Source of the DNA: Paradesertivirga superstes
GTDB taxonomy: Bacteria; Bacteroidota; Bacteroidia; Sphingobacteriales; Sphingobacteriaceae
Length of the DNA: 64,000 nucleotides
Reading direction: 5' to 3'
Assembly: GCF_037622515.1 (NCBI RefSeq)
Contig: NZ_JBBJCN010000001.1
Span: 124,001-188,000 of the forward strand
Below are positions 53,551 to 62,844 of the stretch, piece after piece. The notes under the pieces were generated by a model. The model was not told the DNA's origin, made no database searches, and saw only the letters and a program-made list of their open reading frames with translations. Position 1 is the stretch's first letter. Each line of letters starts with the position of its first letter. A program made the translations under genes and the position numbers.

Positions 53551-54918
53551 CTATAACTTCCTGGTCTTAATCTTTTCCAAAGCTTCTTTATATTTGACTG
53601 AATAACGTTTATTAGTCTCTGCAAGCTTCATTGCTTTCAACTCCATTTGTTCCGCCTCATAATAGAATTCCAAACGGTAAAGCAGATGGGCTAGTGTGTC
53701 ATAAAATTCTGGTTTAGGGTCAAGCTTTATTGATGTCTGACTCCATGATAAGGCTTTAGATAACAACTCCTTATTCTTCGAAGAAGTATAAATAATCCAG
53801 GCAGCATTGTTTAATTCCATGGGTGCCCTGGTAATTAATCCCGCATTTGCACTTTTTATCACTAATTTACCAATCTCCGGATCAAAAAGAGGAGGCTTCT
53901 CTAAATCTTCTACCGCGAGTTCTTTTCTTAATTCAGGGTATAATCTTCTGTATTTCTGCAGCGTGTCTATGGTTACTTTAGAGAAATTTCTATCAGTAAA
54001 ATAGATTAACCTATTCACTAACTGTGATGTATCCTTTATCGCTGTGTAAAACCGTATTAGCTCTTTATCATAAATATATTGTGAATAATTATAATCTTTA
54101 TTTGACCATAAATTACGCAAGTATTCAGCAGCCTGTTGAGCCAGTTTAGCATCCTTTCTCTTCACCGCTTCGCCAAACGTATTAAGCGAAGTACGCCTGT
54201 TTATTTCCGATCTTTCCTTAAGTGGAAAACTTGCCCAGGCACTATCCCTGATACCTTTTTTTGAAGTAACGATAGTATACAACGGACTACCGTAAATCAA
54301 ACCGGTGTGCAAAAGAAAAGCAGTAACGGGAATTGTATTTATACTTTTCAATGTAAGCTGCTGAGCATATTCCTGAACCAGCCAGTGGTTAAAATAAATC
54401 CCTAACGTTTCCCTTTCGGCAATAAAGGCTTTTAGAAAAGCCGTATCACGAACTCCTTTTTTATACTCTTTTTCATACCAGGCAACCGACCGGTCGCTCT
54501 TAAACTTTACCTGAGCTAAACTTAAACTTGTTAATAAACTTTCGGCGTTTCTGAAATTGGGAAAGAACCTATAAAACAACTCACCTTCCCCATTCAGAAA
54601 CAGCAATACAGGTGTACGTTCAACCGGATATTTCTTTTTAATATATGCATATACAGTATCGCCGGCAGCAGGTATAAAATTTATAAAATTTTTGTTTAAA
54701 ACATCTGTAATACGTTTTTCTTTTCTGATGTTAATAAAACCCACCGGAACGGGTATTTCCGCAGACGGGATCATCAACAAACAAAGGGGCTTATTTTCAT
54801 TTTGTGCCCTTGTTAAAGCTGATTTCAGGTCCCCTCTCTCCGAATTTAAGGATTGGGCGCCAGCCGTCTTGCAAAGCAGAATGGCCAGTATAAGATGTAA
54901 AAGGAATTTCATACGCAT
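53551..54918 (-). CDS. Secreted thioredoxin-fold protein with helical repeat region
   Basis: 455 residues. Signal peptide (LLHLILAILLCKTAGAQ), a thioredoxin-like N-terminal domain (ALTRAQNENKPLCLLMIPS, KKYPVERTPVLLFLNGEGELF) without the CxxC redox pair, and a long alpha-helical region with TPR-like segments at the C-terminus (LNNAAWIIYTSSKNKELLSK, DTLAHLLYRLEFYYEAEQME). It is probably periplasmic, and a catalytic role is not evident. Converges with fabV. It stands alone and its function is unknown. Confidence 0.72.
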   Translation of the reverse strand: MRMKFLLHLILAILLCKTAGAQSLNSERGDLKSALTRAQNENKPLCLLMIPSAEIPVPVGFINIRKEKRITDVLNKNFINFIPAAGDTVYAYIKKKYPVERTPVLLFLNGEGELFYRFFPNFRNAESLLTSLSLAQVKFKSDRSVAWYEKEYKKGVRDTAFLKAFIAERETLGIYFNHWLVQEYAQQLTLKSINTIPVTAFLLHTGLIYGSPLYTIVTSKKGIRDSAWASFPLKERSEINRRTSLNTFGEAVKRKDAKLAQQAAEYLRNLWSNKDYNYSQYIYDKELIRFYTAIKDTSQLVNRLIYFTDRNFSKVTIDTLQKYRRLYPELRKELAVEDLEKPPLFDPEIGKLVIKSANAGLITRAPMELNNAAWIIYTSSKNKELLSKALSWSQTSIKLDPKPEFYDTLAHLLYRLEFYYEAEQMELKAMKLAETNKRYSVKYKEALEKIKTRKL

Positions 54919-55022
54919 TTTAAGTTTGCATCAAACTTATCATTTTTAACACAAAAGAAAAAAAAGAAAGCCCATCCTCAAAGCTGTGCTTAAAGTAAAA
55001 TTTTACATACCAAAAGAATTTC

Positions 55023-55030
55023 TATTTTTG
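55023..55030 (+). promoter_or_regulatory. -7 promoter box of the polyamine-linked operon
   Basis: TATTTTTG matches TAnnTTTG exactly, 16 bases before the speH ATG; the -33 region (TTTTA, 55001) is weak. It would drive the operon from 55047 to 61394. Confidence 0.5.
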
Positions 55031-55046
55031 AGTGCCTTATCGCAAA

Positions 55047-55400
55047 ATGGAATATAAACCGGGATTACACATCTTAGCTGAGTTTAGCACAGAAAATTAT
55101 GATCTGCTGTATTCCTCCAAGCCCTGTCGTGAGCTGTTCTGCAATTTAATTTCTTCATTTGGTCTTTCCAAAGTAGGAGAAGTTTATCACGATTTTGAGA
55201 GCGGAGGCTTTACGGCAGTTGTATGTCTTACCGAATCACATCTCTCTATCCACACATGGCCGGAGTTTAAGTTGGCAACATTTGATATTTTCTTATCAAA
55301 CTATCAGAAAGATAACTCAGACAAAGTAAAAGCGATTTACGGCGAAGTGCTAAGTTTTTTTGAAGGTACCGAGAAACAGAAAACTGAAGTAACTCGTTAG
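55047..55400 (+). CDS. speH: SpeH/SpeD-like S-adenosylmethionine decarboxylase homologue
   Basis: 117 residues from the ATG at 55047 (a GTG 15 bases earlier overlaps the promoter region). The self-cleavage site is intact: Ser64 in TESHLSIHTWPE would form the pyruvoyl group, and His69 is present. The family's catalytic proton donor Cys in the FTCG motif is replaced: the sequence reads FLSN, with Ser84 at that position. In normal bacterial enzymes it makes decarboxylated SAM for spermidine synthesis. The change may alter activity or substrate. First gene of the operon, followed 1 base later by DUF4178. Confidence 0.85.
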   Translation: MEYKPGLHILAEFSTENYDLLYSSKPCRELFCNLISSFGLSKVGEVYHDFESGGFTAVVCLTESHLSIHTWPEFKLATFDIFLSNYQKDNSDKVKAIYGEVLSFFEGTEKQKTEVTR

Positions 55401-55401
55401 G

Positions 55402-56754
55402 ATGGCTACAGTAAATCAGTTATCTTTTCCTACACCAGAAACTTTCGGGTGTCCGACCTGCGGAGAGAATATTACTCTTTATGACCCTGATGGAAGTGAG
55501 TTTTGCATTTGCGTGGCTTGTCAATCCTATATCCGCTTTATTTCCCAAAATACACCAAAAGCACAAAAGAAGATAAAACCAGTAATAGCTAAGCCCATTA
55601 TCCCTTTAGGTACTGAAGGTACTTTGAAGGAGCATAAGTTTAAGCTTATAGCTTATTTGGAAAAAGAGGAAAAAGAAACTGCCTATACGTGGAAAGAATA
55701 TCTTTTATATAATTATGAGAAGGGATATGCAACACTAGCCGAATTTGGCGGACATTGGAATTTTATCGTGGATAAAAATTGGGAGCCATCTCTCGAAAAA
55801 GCCTACAGTGATTCAACATCAGCTACTCATCAGAATATTGAATACCGGGTTTTTAATAAATATACCCCCGTTACAACGGCGCTTATTGGCGAGTTGGATT
55901 GGGATGTTCTGCTCGATAGCCCTAAAACCAACGAATATATCGCTCCTCCTTTCATATTAACCAGAGAAAGCGATAGTCCGGGCAGTAAAACTGTTCAATA
56001 CTTCTGGGGTGAATATACTGAGCCTGAAGAGATTGCAAATGGGTTCGGACTGGATGTAAATTCATTTCCCGCAAAAGAAGGAATCGGCGCAAACCAACCG
56101 TCCAGGCATTCAGTGAGTTTCGATACTCTGGCGAAATACACCATGCTTGCGATATTTTTCATGATGTTAATGCACTTTATAATAAAAATTATAAAGCCGG
56201 AAAAAGACCTTATAAATAGTGATTACAATATTATGTTTGACCTGGGTCCTTCTCATGTTGACTCCACAGGATCGCTTAGCTGGGGACCAGGAACATATGA
56301 GTTTAAACCGTTTTTGACTCCCTCCTTTGAGCAAAAAGATGGAAATGTACCTCTTGAAATTGAAGTTGGTTCTAATGTTGATAACAATTGGATGGAAGCC
56401 ACAGTCATTCTGGTAAATGACCGAACAAATGAAACCTGGGAAGTAACAAAGGGTGCCGAATATTACCATGGTTATGAAGGTGGTGAACGCTGGACGGAGG
56501 GTTCCAAAAAAGCCTCAATTATACTTTCCGAGATACCGGAAGGAAAGTATCATTTAAATATTTTCCCCGCTTCTGGCGACCCGAGTCAAACATTTCTGCA
56601 TATTCGGGTCACTTCAAACGTCACCTTATGGAGGAATATTTTCTTAGCGATATTCATACTAAGCCTCTACCCTCTTTATTGCTGGTACACGATGAGAAAC
56701 TTTGAAAAACAACGCTGGATGAACAGCGATCATTCACCTTATGAATCCGAATAA
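55402..56754 (+). CDS. DUF4178 membrane protein with zinc ribbon
   Basis: 450 residues. The N-terminus is a zinc-ribbon-like segment with two cysteine pairs, Cys17/20 (CPTC) and Cys37/40 (CVAC). One or two DUF4178 units follow (KFKLIAYLEKEEKETAYTWKEYLLYN, FGGHWNFIVDKNWEPS), a membrane helix at about residue 250 (MLAIFFMMLMHFIIKII), a beta-rich lumenal/periplasmic part, and a second helix near 420. DUF4178 recurs with DUF350 and polyamine genes in many bacteria. Biochemical function unknown. Confidence 0.85.
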   Translation: MATVNQLSFPTPETFGCPTCGENITLYDPDGSEFCICVACQSYIRFISQNTPKAQKKIKPVIAKPIIPLGTEGTLKEHKFKLIAYLEKEEKETAYTWKEYLLYNYEKGYATLAEFGGHWNFIVDKNWEPSLEKAYSDSTSATHQNIEYRVFNKYTPVTTALIGELDWDVLLDSPKTNEYIAPPFILTRESDSPGSKTVQYFWGEYTEPEEIANGFGLDVNSFPAKEGIGANQPSRHSVSFDTLAKYTMLAIFFMMLMHFIIKIIKPEKDLINSDYNIMFDLGPSHVDSTGSLSWGPGTYEFKPFLTPSFEQKDGNVPLEIEVGSNVDNNWMEATVILVNDRTNETWEVTKGAEYYHGYEGGERWTEGSKKASIILSEIPEGKYHLNIFPASGDPSQTFLHIRVTSNVTLWRNIFLAIFILSLYPLYCWYTMRNFEKQRWMNSDHSPYESE

Positions 56755-56755
56755 T

Positions 56756-56929
56756 ATGAGCAGACCGGTAAAAATTTACATCGCTTTCATGATTTTAGTT
56801 ATAGGATCCTACAGCTATGCGACGTGGAACGGAATGACTTACTGGGAGGATAAAGCAGAAAGAAATACACAATTTAACAACCATAGCCGCGGCCATTCAG
56901 GCTACGTCGGAAGATTTTACCATAAATAA
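56756..56929 (+). CDS. Small membrane-anchored protein (57 aa)
   Basis: 57 residues from ATG 56756, 1 base after the DUF4178 stop (an ATG within the previous gene, 56741, is less likely). A single hydrophobic helix (IYIAFMILVIGSYSYATW) is followed by a polar, glycine- and histidine-rich tail (NNHSRGHSGYVGRFYHK). No family is known to me. Its place inside a tightly packed operon supports that it is real. Confidence 0.7.
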   Translation: MSRPVKIYIAFMILVIGSYSYATWNGMTYWEDKAERNTQFNNHSRGHSGYVGRFYHK

Positions 56930-56935
56930 AATAAT

Positions 56936-57160
56936 ATGAGCCTGCACGAATTAATCAATTACAAGTACCTTGTGGCATCAGTAGTTTACTCTGTACTTGG
57001 TATTCTGATCCTGGTAATCGCTTTTTGGATCATCGAAAGGATCACTCCCGAAAACATGTGGAAGGAGATTGTTGACAAGCAGAATATTGCGCTTGCAATA
57101 GTGTGTGCTGCCTTTATGATTGCAGTGGCTATAATCATAAGCTCTGCAATTCACAGTTAG
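56936..57160 (+). CDS. DUF350 membrane protein
   Basis: 74 residues with two membrane helices (VASVVYSVLGILILVIAFWII and IALAIVCAAFMIAVAIIISS), one DUF350 repeat (YjfL-like), whose function is unknown. DUF350 proteins are commonly encoded next to DUF4178 and SpeE-like membrane proteins. It is 6 bases after the small protein gene and 3 bases before the spermidine synthase gene. Confidence 0.85.
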   Translation: MSLHELINYKYLVASVVYSVLGILILVIAFWIIERITPENMWKEIVDKQNIALAIVCAAFMIAVAIIISSAIHS

Positions 57161-57163
57161 AAT

Positions 57164-58671
57164 ATGAATAAAAAGCTTCCCGCACTCCTACTGCTTTCCG
57201 TATTTGTGGTGGCAACGTGCGGGCTAATCTACGAACTGATTGCGGGTACACTTGCCAGCTACCTTCTTGGCGATTCCGTCACCCAATTTTCTACCATCAT
57301 TGGGGTTTATCTTTTCTCAATGGGTATAGGCAGCTGGCTGTCTAAGTACTTTGAAAAAAATATCCTTTCGTGGTTTATTCAAATTGAGATCCTGGTGGGA
57401 ATTGTTGGAGGCACAAGCTCAACCTTACTGTTCTTACTATTTGAGAATATCGCTTCTTTCAGGATCTTGCTTTACGGCTTAGTCTCTCTTACCGGGATCT
57501 TAGTAGGACTCGAAATTCCTTTATTAATGCGAATCCTTCAAAACCGCTATGAATTTAAAGATCTGGTTTCTAAAGTTTTTACCTTCGATTACATTGGCGC
57601 CTTGCTTGCCTCACTAATCTTTCCTCTGTTTCTCATCCCCTATCTTGGCCTTGTTAAAACGGCTTATCTTTTCGGAATATTAAATGTCGCTGTTGCCTTG
57701 ATTGTCTGTGTCAATTTCAAAAAAGATATACCTGCTGCAAAATATTTACAATCTGCTTCAATTATAAGTATGCTGGCGCTTGTGCTGGGATTCGTATACG
57801 CCGAAACGATCACAAGCTTTTCAGAAAGCATGAGCTATAGCGATACTATAATTTACTCTAAAAGCACACCTTATCAACGAATCATTCTTACTAAGCGTGG
57901 AAAAATCCTGCGCTTGTTTCTTAACGGAAATCTTCAATTTAGTTCTGATGATGAATACCGTTATCATGAGGCTTTAGTTCATCCTGGCTTAAGCTCTTTA
58001 CCCGCGGCAAAACATATATTAGTGAGGGTGGAGGAGATGGGCTGGCAGTACGTGAGATTCTCAAATATCCAGAAATAGAAACGATTACCCTTGTCGATCT
58101 TGATAAAGGCATGACTTCGCTTTTTCAGAAAAACAGCATGCTTCTGTCTCTCAATAATAAATCATTACTATCATCAAAAGTTAAAGTGATTAATGCTGAT
58201 GCATTTTCATGGGTCAGGGAACAGAAAAAAAAGTTCGATTTTATAGTAGTTGATTTTCCCGACCCTTCGAATTATTCTGTAGGAAAATTATACTCCAATT
58301 CATTCTACAAGCTGATAAAGGAACTATTAGCTCCAGAAGGAATAATAGTCGTACAGTCTACGTCGCCCTATGTTGCGCCTAAATCTTTTTGGACGGTGAA
58401 CAAGACATTGGAGTCGGTAGGCTTACATACTGTTCCTTATCATAATTATGTACCCTCTTTTGGAGAATGGGGATATATTATGGCAATGAAAAAACCGTAC
58501 TACAAAAAACCTGCAAAGTTTGCTGCCGGACTAAAATATATCAGCAGGGAAAGCCTGGATCAAATGTTTTATTTCCCCAAGGATATGGCAAAACGGGAAA
58601 CGGAAGTAAATAAGCTGAACAACCAGGTGCTGGTAAAGTATTTCGAAGATGAGTGGGCAGAGGTTCTTTAA
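57164..58671 (+). pseudogene. speE: Membrane-type spermidine synthase (SpeE-like), frameshifted
   Basis: The gene is split: codons 57164-58024 encode about 287 residues in one frame and 58027-58671 encode 214 residues in another; two bases (AG, 58025-58026) stand where a full codon is needed, so one base is missing. Reconstructed it is about 502 residues. The first half holds about six to seven membrane helices and ends in the family start QRIILTKRGK; the second has GGGDGLAVREIL, the SAM-binding loop, and DFPDPSNYSVGKLYS with the catalytic Asp. Aminopropyltransferase fused to a membrane domain. May be a real mutation or a base-calling error in a G run. Confidence 0.75.
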
Positions 58672-60334
58672 TAAACAGAATGTATTAAAAAGTATTAACA
58701 GAAGAAGCTTCCTGCTGCGGGCCGGACTTTTAAGTTCCGGCATTATGCTGGGTGCATGCCTTAAGAAATTAAAGCCGGGAAATCCTGAGTATTCGCATAT
58801 TAAAGGAAGTTTAAAAGGTCCCGATTCGAAAGCTGGCCATATCTTAAGAGATAAAATCGTCTTACCCACACCTTCATCTGCAAGGAACGTTAAAACGCTT
58901 ATCATAGGGGGCGGAATTTCAGGCTTATCCGCTGCACGCTGGTTAAAGAAAAATGGACATCATGATTTCGAATTGCTTGAGCTAGAAGATTATATTGGCG
59001 GCAACTCTTCTTTCAGAAAAAATAAAACATCCTCTTATCCTTTAGGTGCCCACTATATCACCTTGGCTAATAACCATGATAAAGAGCTGATTGATTTTCT
59101 GGAGGAAAGTGATATTATAACTCATTATGAAGGCGAGCTTCCTTTTTATAATGAATATACTTTATGCTTTGACCCTGAAGAAAGGCTTTTAATAAACGGT
59201 CAATGGCAGGAAAGTTTAATCCCTGAGTTTGGAGTATCCGAAAAAGATAAAAAAGAAATAAAATCCTTTCTTAAACTAACTGAAGAATTAAAAGCGGCAA
59301 AAGGAAATGATGGAAAATATGCTTTTGATATTCCATTAGCTAACAGTTCATCCGATCCTCAATACAGGAACCTCGATAAGATCTCTTTTAAAAACTACTT
59401 AAAGGAAAAGGGATTTACCTCCGAATACTTATTATGGTACCTGGAATATTGCACCAAGGACGATTACGGACAGAAATTGCATGCTGTATCTGCATGGGCA
59501 GGCTTACACTATTTTTCAGCAAGAAAAGGCAAAGCTTCTAATGCAGAAAGCAACGCCGTAATTACCTGGCCCGAAGGCAATGGCCGTCTGATGAAATATC
59601 TCGCTGATCAGGTTAAAGGCCATATCAAATCATCTTCCTTGACTTACAGTATTACAGAAACTTCTGAAGGAAGGCTTGTTGTGAATGTTTTCGATCTGAA
59701 AAAGGGAGCTTCTTATACGATATTAGCAGATAAAATTATACTCGCATCGCCACAATACGTAAATAACAAATTACTTCGAGGATGGAAGCGCGACGGGATT
59801 GATTCTTTGGATTTCAATTATGCCCCATGGATAATCGCTAATATCACTGTTAAAGCATTGCCCGATAATAAAGGGACGCGCTTATGCTGGGATAATGTGG
59901 CTTATAATACTGCCTCAGTAGGCTATATTAACGCTACTCAACAAAGTCTCAAGACTTCAGAGGAAAAAAAGGTTCTGACTTATTATCTTCCTTTGTGCGA
60001 CCACGATACAAGAGTTTCCAGGTTAGCTGCATATGCGCGTACATACGAGCAATGGCTTGACATCATTATTCCGGAAATGGAACACATGCACCCAAACATC
60101 ACCGAAAATATAGAAGAGGTTGAGCTTTGGGTATGGGGTCACGGAATGATCAGCCCCGCTCCGGGGTTTATATGGGGACAAAGCCGACAAAATGCGTTGA
60201 AACCGATCGGTAATAAATTATTCTTTGCACATACGGATTTGAGTGGTATTTCTATTTTCGAAGAAGCTTTTCACCATGGTATCAGGGCAGCAAACGAAGT
60301 TTTAGCATCTTATGAAACGGATCAAAGCCTTTAA
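58649..60334 (+). CDS. FAD-dependent amine-oxidase-like lipoprotein
   Basis: 561 residues. The twin-arginine lipoprotein-like signal (INRRSFLLRAGLLSSG, Cys37) targets it to the periplasm or outer membrane. The FAD site is LIIGGGISGLSAARWL, residues 85-100, of the flavin-containing amine oxidoreductase/phytoene desaturase type. It overlaps the SpeE-like gene by 23 bases, so the pair is coupled. Oxidation of polyamines or aminopropylated products is a natural inference but not shown by sequence. Confidence 0.82.
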   Translation: MSGQRFFNKQNVLKSINRRSFLLRAGLLSSGIMLGACLKKLKPGNPEYSHIKGSLKGPDSKAGHILRDKIVLPTPSSARNVKTLIIGGGISGLSAARWLKKNGHHDFELLELEDYIGGNSSFRKNKTSSYPLGAHYITLANNHDKELIDFLEESDIITHYEGELPFYNEYTLCFDPEERLLINGQWQESLIPEFGVSEKDKKEIKSFLKLTEELKAAKGNDGKYAFDIPLANSSSDPQYRNLDKISFKNYLKEKGFTSEYLLWYLEYCTKDDYGQKLHAVSAWAGLHYFSARKGKASNAESNAVITWPEGNGRLMKYLADQVKGHIKSSSLTYSITETSEGRLVVNVFDLKKGASYTILADKIILASPQYVNNKLLRGWKRDGIDSLDFNYAPWIIANITVKALPDNKGTRLCWDNVAYNTASVGYINATQQSLKTSEEKKVLTYYLPLCDHDTRVSRLAAYARTYEQWLDIIIPEMEHMHPNITENIEEVELWVWGHGMISPAPGFIWGQSRQNALKPIGNKLFFAHTDLSGISIFEEAFHHGIRAANEVLASYETDQSL

Positions 60335-61394
60335 ACAGCCCTGGATTAATTCGGCGTTCTCGGATAGTGTCTTTATTCTGATGCCCCCTTTCCTTGCGCT
60401 TTTCATAGTTGCTTTATTTCCGCAGCAATTTAAGGAGTCGGAGGAAATGCCATTAATATACTGGCTAGTCCTGATTGTTTTTATTGATGTGGCTCATGTT
60501 TACAGCACACTGTACCGAACTTACTTTAATCCATCAGAGTATAAAGAGAAGCAATCTCTGTTAATTTCCATTCCCGTTCTCTGTTATGTAACGGGAGTTA
60601 TCTTTTATACTATCGACGCATTTCTGTTCTGGAGAATTTTAGCGTATCTAGCCGTGTTTCATTTCATCAGGCAACAGTATGGATTTATGCGGCTTTATTC
60701 CCGGTTAGAATATAAAACACGCCTGTATTCCCTAATCAATTCTTTAACCATTTATTCATCTACCCTGTATCCGCTATTATACTGGCATTTAAATCCTCAC
60801 CGTAATTTCAACTGGCTTATCGAAGGAGATTTCTGGCAGTACAAATCTCAGTTCCTATCAGACATGGGTTTGGTAATGTATCTGGCGGTTTTGGGTATGT
60901 ATCTCCTGAAAGAGGCCTATTTATACCATATTTCAAAAGAAGTAAATATACCCCGTAATTTGTTAGTTCTCGGAACAGCGCTATCCTGGTTTTTTGGAAT
61001 TGTCTACTTCAACGGCGATCTGGCTTTTACTACATTAAATGTTATATCACATGGTATACCATACATGGCATTGATCTGGTTTTTTGAAAAGAACAAAATT
61101 CAAAATAATCAGAAGATGACAAGCTCATTTCTGAAGGTTTCTTTTGGGAAATATGACATTGTTATATTTATTCTTATCCTTTCTGTATTTGCCTACTTTG
61201 AAGAGGGATTATGGGATGGATTAATATGGAAAGAACATTCCACGATATTTCGCCCCTTTGCTTTTCTTCCACAAATTGAAGAGAAGAAATTGCTCTCCTT
61301 ACTGGTTCCCTTGCTTGCTTTGCCACAGGCAACACATTATGTACTCGATGCGTTTATTTGGGGAAGGCGGAATACAAAGAGCATTACAAATTAG
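60312..61394 (+). CDS. Polytopic membrane protein, unknown
   Basis: 360 residues with about nine hydrophobic helices (for example VFILMPPFLALFIVALF, FHFIRQQYGFMRLY) separated by basic loops; no family recognised. The His-rich HVYSTLYRTYFN, FHFIRQQYGF and ISHGIPYMALIW segments hint at a metal- or haem-binding membrane enzyme such as a desaturase, with the histidines in predicted helix ends. It overlaps the oxidase gene by 23 bases and is the last member of the operon. Confidence 0.75.
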   Translation: MKRIKAFKQPWINSAFSDSVFILMPPFLALFIVALFPQQFKESEEMPLIYWLVLIVFIDVAHVYSTLYRTYFNPSEYKEKQSLLISIPVLCYVTGVIFYTIDAFLFWRILAYLAVFHFIRQQYGFMRLYSRLEYKTRLYSLINSLTIYSSTLYPLLYWHLNPHRNFNWLIEGDFWQYKSQFLSDMGLVMYLAVLGMYLLKEAYLYHISKEVNIPRNLLVLGTALSWFFGIVYFNGDLAFTTLNVISHGIPYMALIWFFEKNKIQNNQKMTSSFLKVSFGKYDIVIFILILSVFAYFEEGLWDGLIWKEHSTIFRPFAFLPQIEEKKLLSLLVPLLALPQATHYVLDAFIWGRRNTKSITN

Positions 61395-61467
61395 TTATAC
61401 TTCAACGAAATGTATACTTCTTAGTTCTTTATTATATGTATTTTTATAATCGATACCAGAGCTAATC

Positions 61468-61938
61468 ATGAAAATACCACTTCTTATTTATGTGCCCGTA
61501 ATATTGTTTTTCATTGCTGCCTGCGGTGGAGAAAAGAACAAAAAGACCAGCCAGAGTGACAATGATTCTGTCGCAATAAAACCCGAATGTTATATTGCAG
61601 TCTTCCAGAAAGATACGGCGTATCTGAACATTAAGCGTCTTGAGAGTGCAAAAATCGAAGGAAATCTTCTAATCCAGTACTGGAACAATCCTAAAAATGA
61701 AGGTAAAATTGCAGGCCGAATCAATGGAGATACCTTGTTTGCTGATTATACATACACTGTTGGAACTTATAAGGAAATGATTAAAAACCCCCTCGCATTT
61801 CTGCTGAAGAATGACAGTCTGATTCTCGGTGTGGGCGAGATCGAAACGAAGATGGGCAGGTCTTATTTTAAACCGGGAGTGCCCATAAGTTTTGACCGGG
61901 GACGGTTCAGGTTCATCAAGACCGAGTGCAGTGATTAA
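61468..61938 (+). CDS. Hypothetical lipoprotein
   Basis: 156 residues. Lipobox with Cys19 (VILFFIAACGG), a Lys/Ser-rich spacer, then a small beta-rich domain (LNIKRLESAKIEGNLLIQYW, GRINGDTLFADYTYTVG) resembling lipoproteins that occur in Bacteroidota. No named family. It begins 73 bases after the membrane protein and may or may not share its transcript. Confidence 0.75.
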   Translation: MKIPLLIYVPVILFFIAACGGEKNKKTSQSDNDSVAIKPECYIAVFQKDTAYLNIKRLESAKIEGNLLIQYWNNPKNEGKIAGRINGDTLFADYTYTVGTYKEMIKNPLAFLLKNDSLILGVGEIETKMGRSYFKPGVPISFDRGRFRFIKTECSD

Positions 61939-62215
61939 TCCTGATATCATGCAACCGGAGATATTTGCCAAAAAGGAATCGCGAGCTTGTTGTAATGATG
62001 CCTGTCTGTGATTAAAGCGCGAAAACATGTTTTCTCATTTTTCGTTTTTGTCTCATTCAAAAACAGAACATCATTTGTCGCATATCCCCCCTTCAATAGT
62101 TGATTTTACTATCATATTTGTGAAGAAATAGTTATATCAAAGTGGAGCAGCTACCACGTAAAAAACGGGCGAACCGAAAAGCCAAACGAGTAGGCATCAA
62201 GCAAAAATATTTTTT

Positions 62216-62665
62216 ATGGCAGAAAACAAAGTTTCATTGCACAGAGTAATTAAAGCTTCTCCTGAAAAGGTATATCGTGCCTTCACCGAAGCCCTGGCCA
62301 TCGCCTCATGGTTGCCGCCCTATGGTTTTCTTTGTACCGTACATGAGATGAACCTGAAGGTTGGCGGAACCTTTAAAATGTCTTTTCAAAATTTTACCAC
62401 CGGCAACAGCCACTCATTTGGCGGGGAATATGTAGAGCTAAAACCCAATGAGTTTCTGAAATACACAGATAAATTTGACGACCCTAACCTGCCGGATGTT
62501 ATGACCACTTCCGTTTGGATTCAAAAAACATCTGTAGGCACCGAACTGAAAGTACTGCAGGAAGGCATCCCGGCTGTTATACCTGTAGAAATGTGTTATC
62601 TCGGCTGGCAGGAATCGCTGGAAAAGCTCATCAAGCTGGTGGAGCCTGAAATACCGGATGCCTGA
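62216..62665 (+). CDS. AHSA1/SRPBCC-type protein
   Basis: 149 residues, an AHSA1-like SRPBCC domain (LHRVIKASPEKVYRAFTEALAIASWLPPYGF and FKMSFQNFTTGNSHSFGGEY), of the group often annotated as activators of Hsp90 ATPase or polyketide cyclase-like proteins. The ligand is unknown. It stands alone after a 277-base gap with no gene. It is a distant paralogue of the protein at 1319-1756. Confidence 0.85.
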   Translation: MAENKVSLHRVIKASPEKVYRAFTEALAIASWLPPYGFLCTVHEMNLKVGGTFKMSFQNFTTGNSHSFGGEYVELKPNEFLKYTDKFDDPNLPDVMTTSVWIQKTSVGTELKVLQEGIPAVIPVEMCYLGWQESLEKLIKLVEPEIPDA

Positions 62666-62679
62666 GTTAGCGTCATGCT

Positions 62680-62746
62680 GAGCCTGTCGAAGCATAGAGC
62701 CTGTCGAAGCATAGAGCCTGTCGAAGCATAGAGCCTGTCGAAGCAT
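62680..62746. repeat. 17-bp tandem repeat, four copies
   Basis: GAGCCTGTCGAAGCATA repeats at 62680, 62697, 62714 and 62731 (the last lacks the final A). The unit resembles the widespread intergenic TGCTGAGCCTGTCGAAGCAT sequence of Bacteroidota. It begins 14 bases after the AHSA1 stop codon. Confidence 0.9.
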
Positions 62747-62844
62747 CCCCCCTTTGTTGGTGCCCCCACCAACATATCTGCTTCTCCTCCGTTGTTGATG
62801 TTTATACCTAAGGGAATATATTATTTTAATGATATGAACACCGT

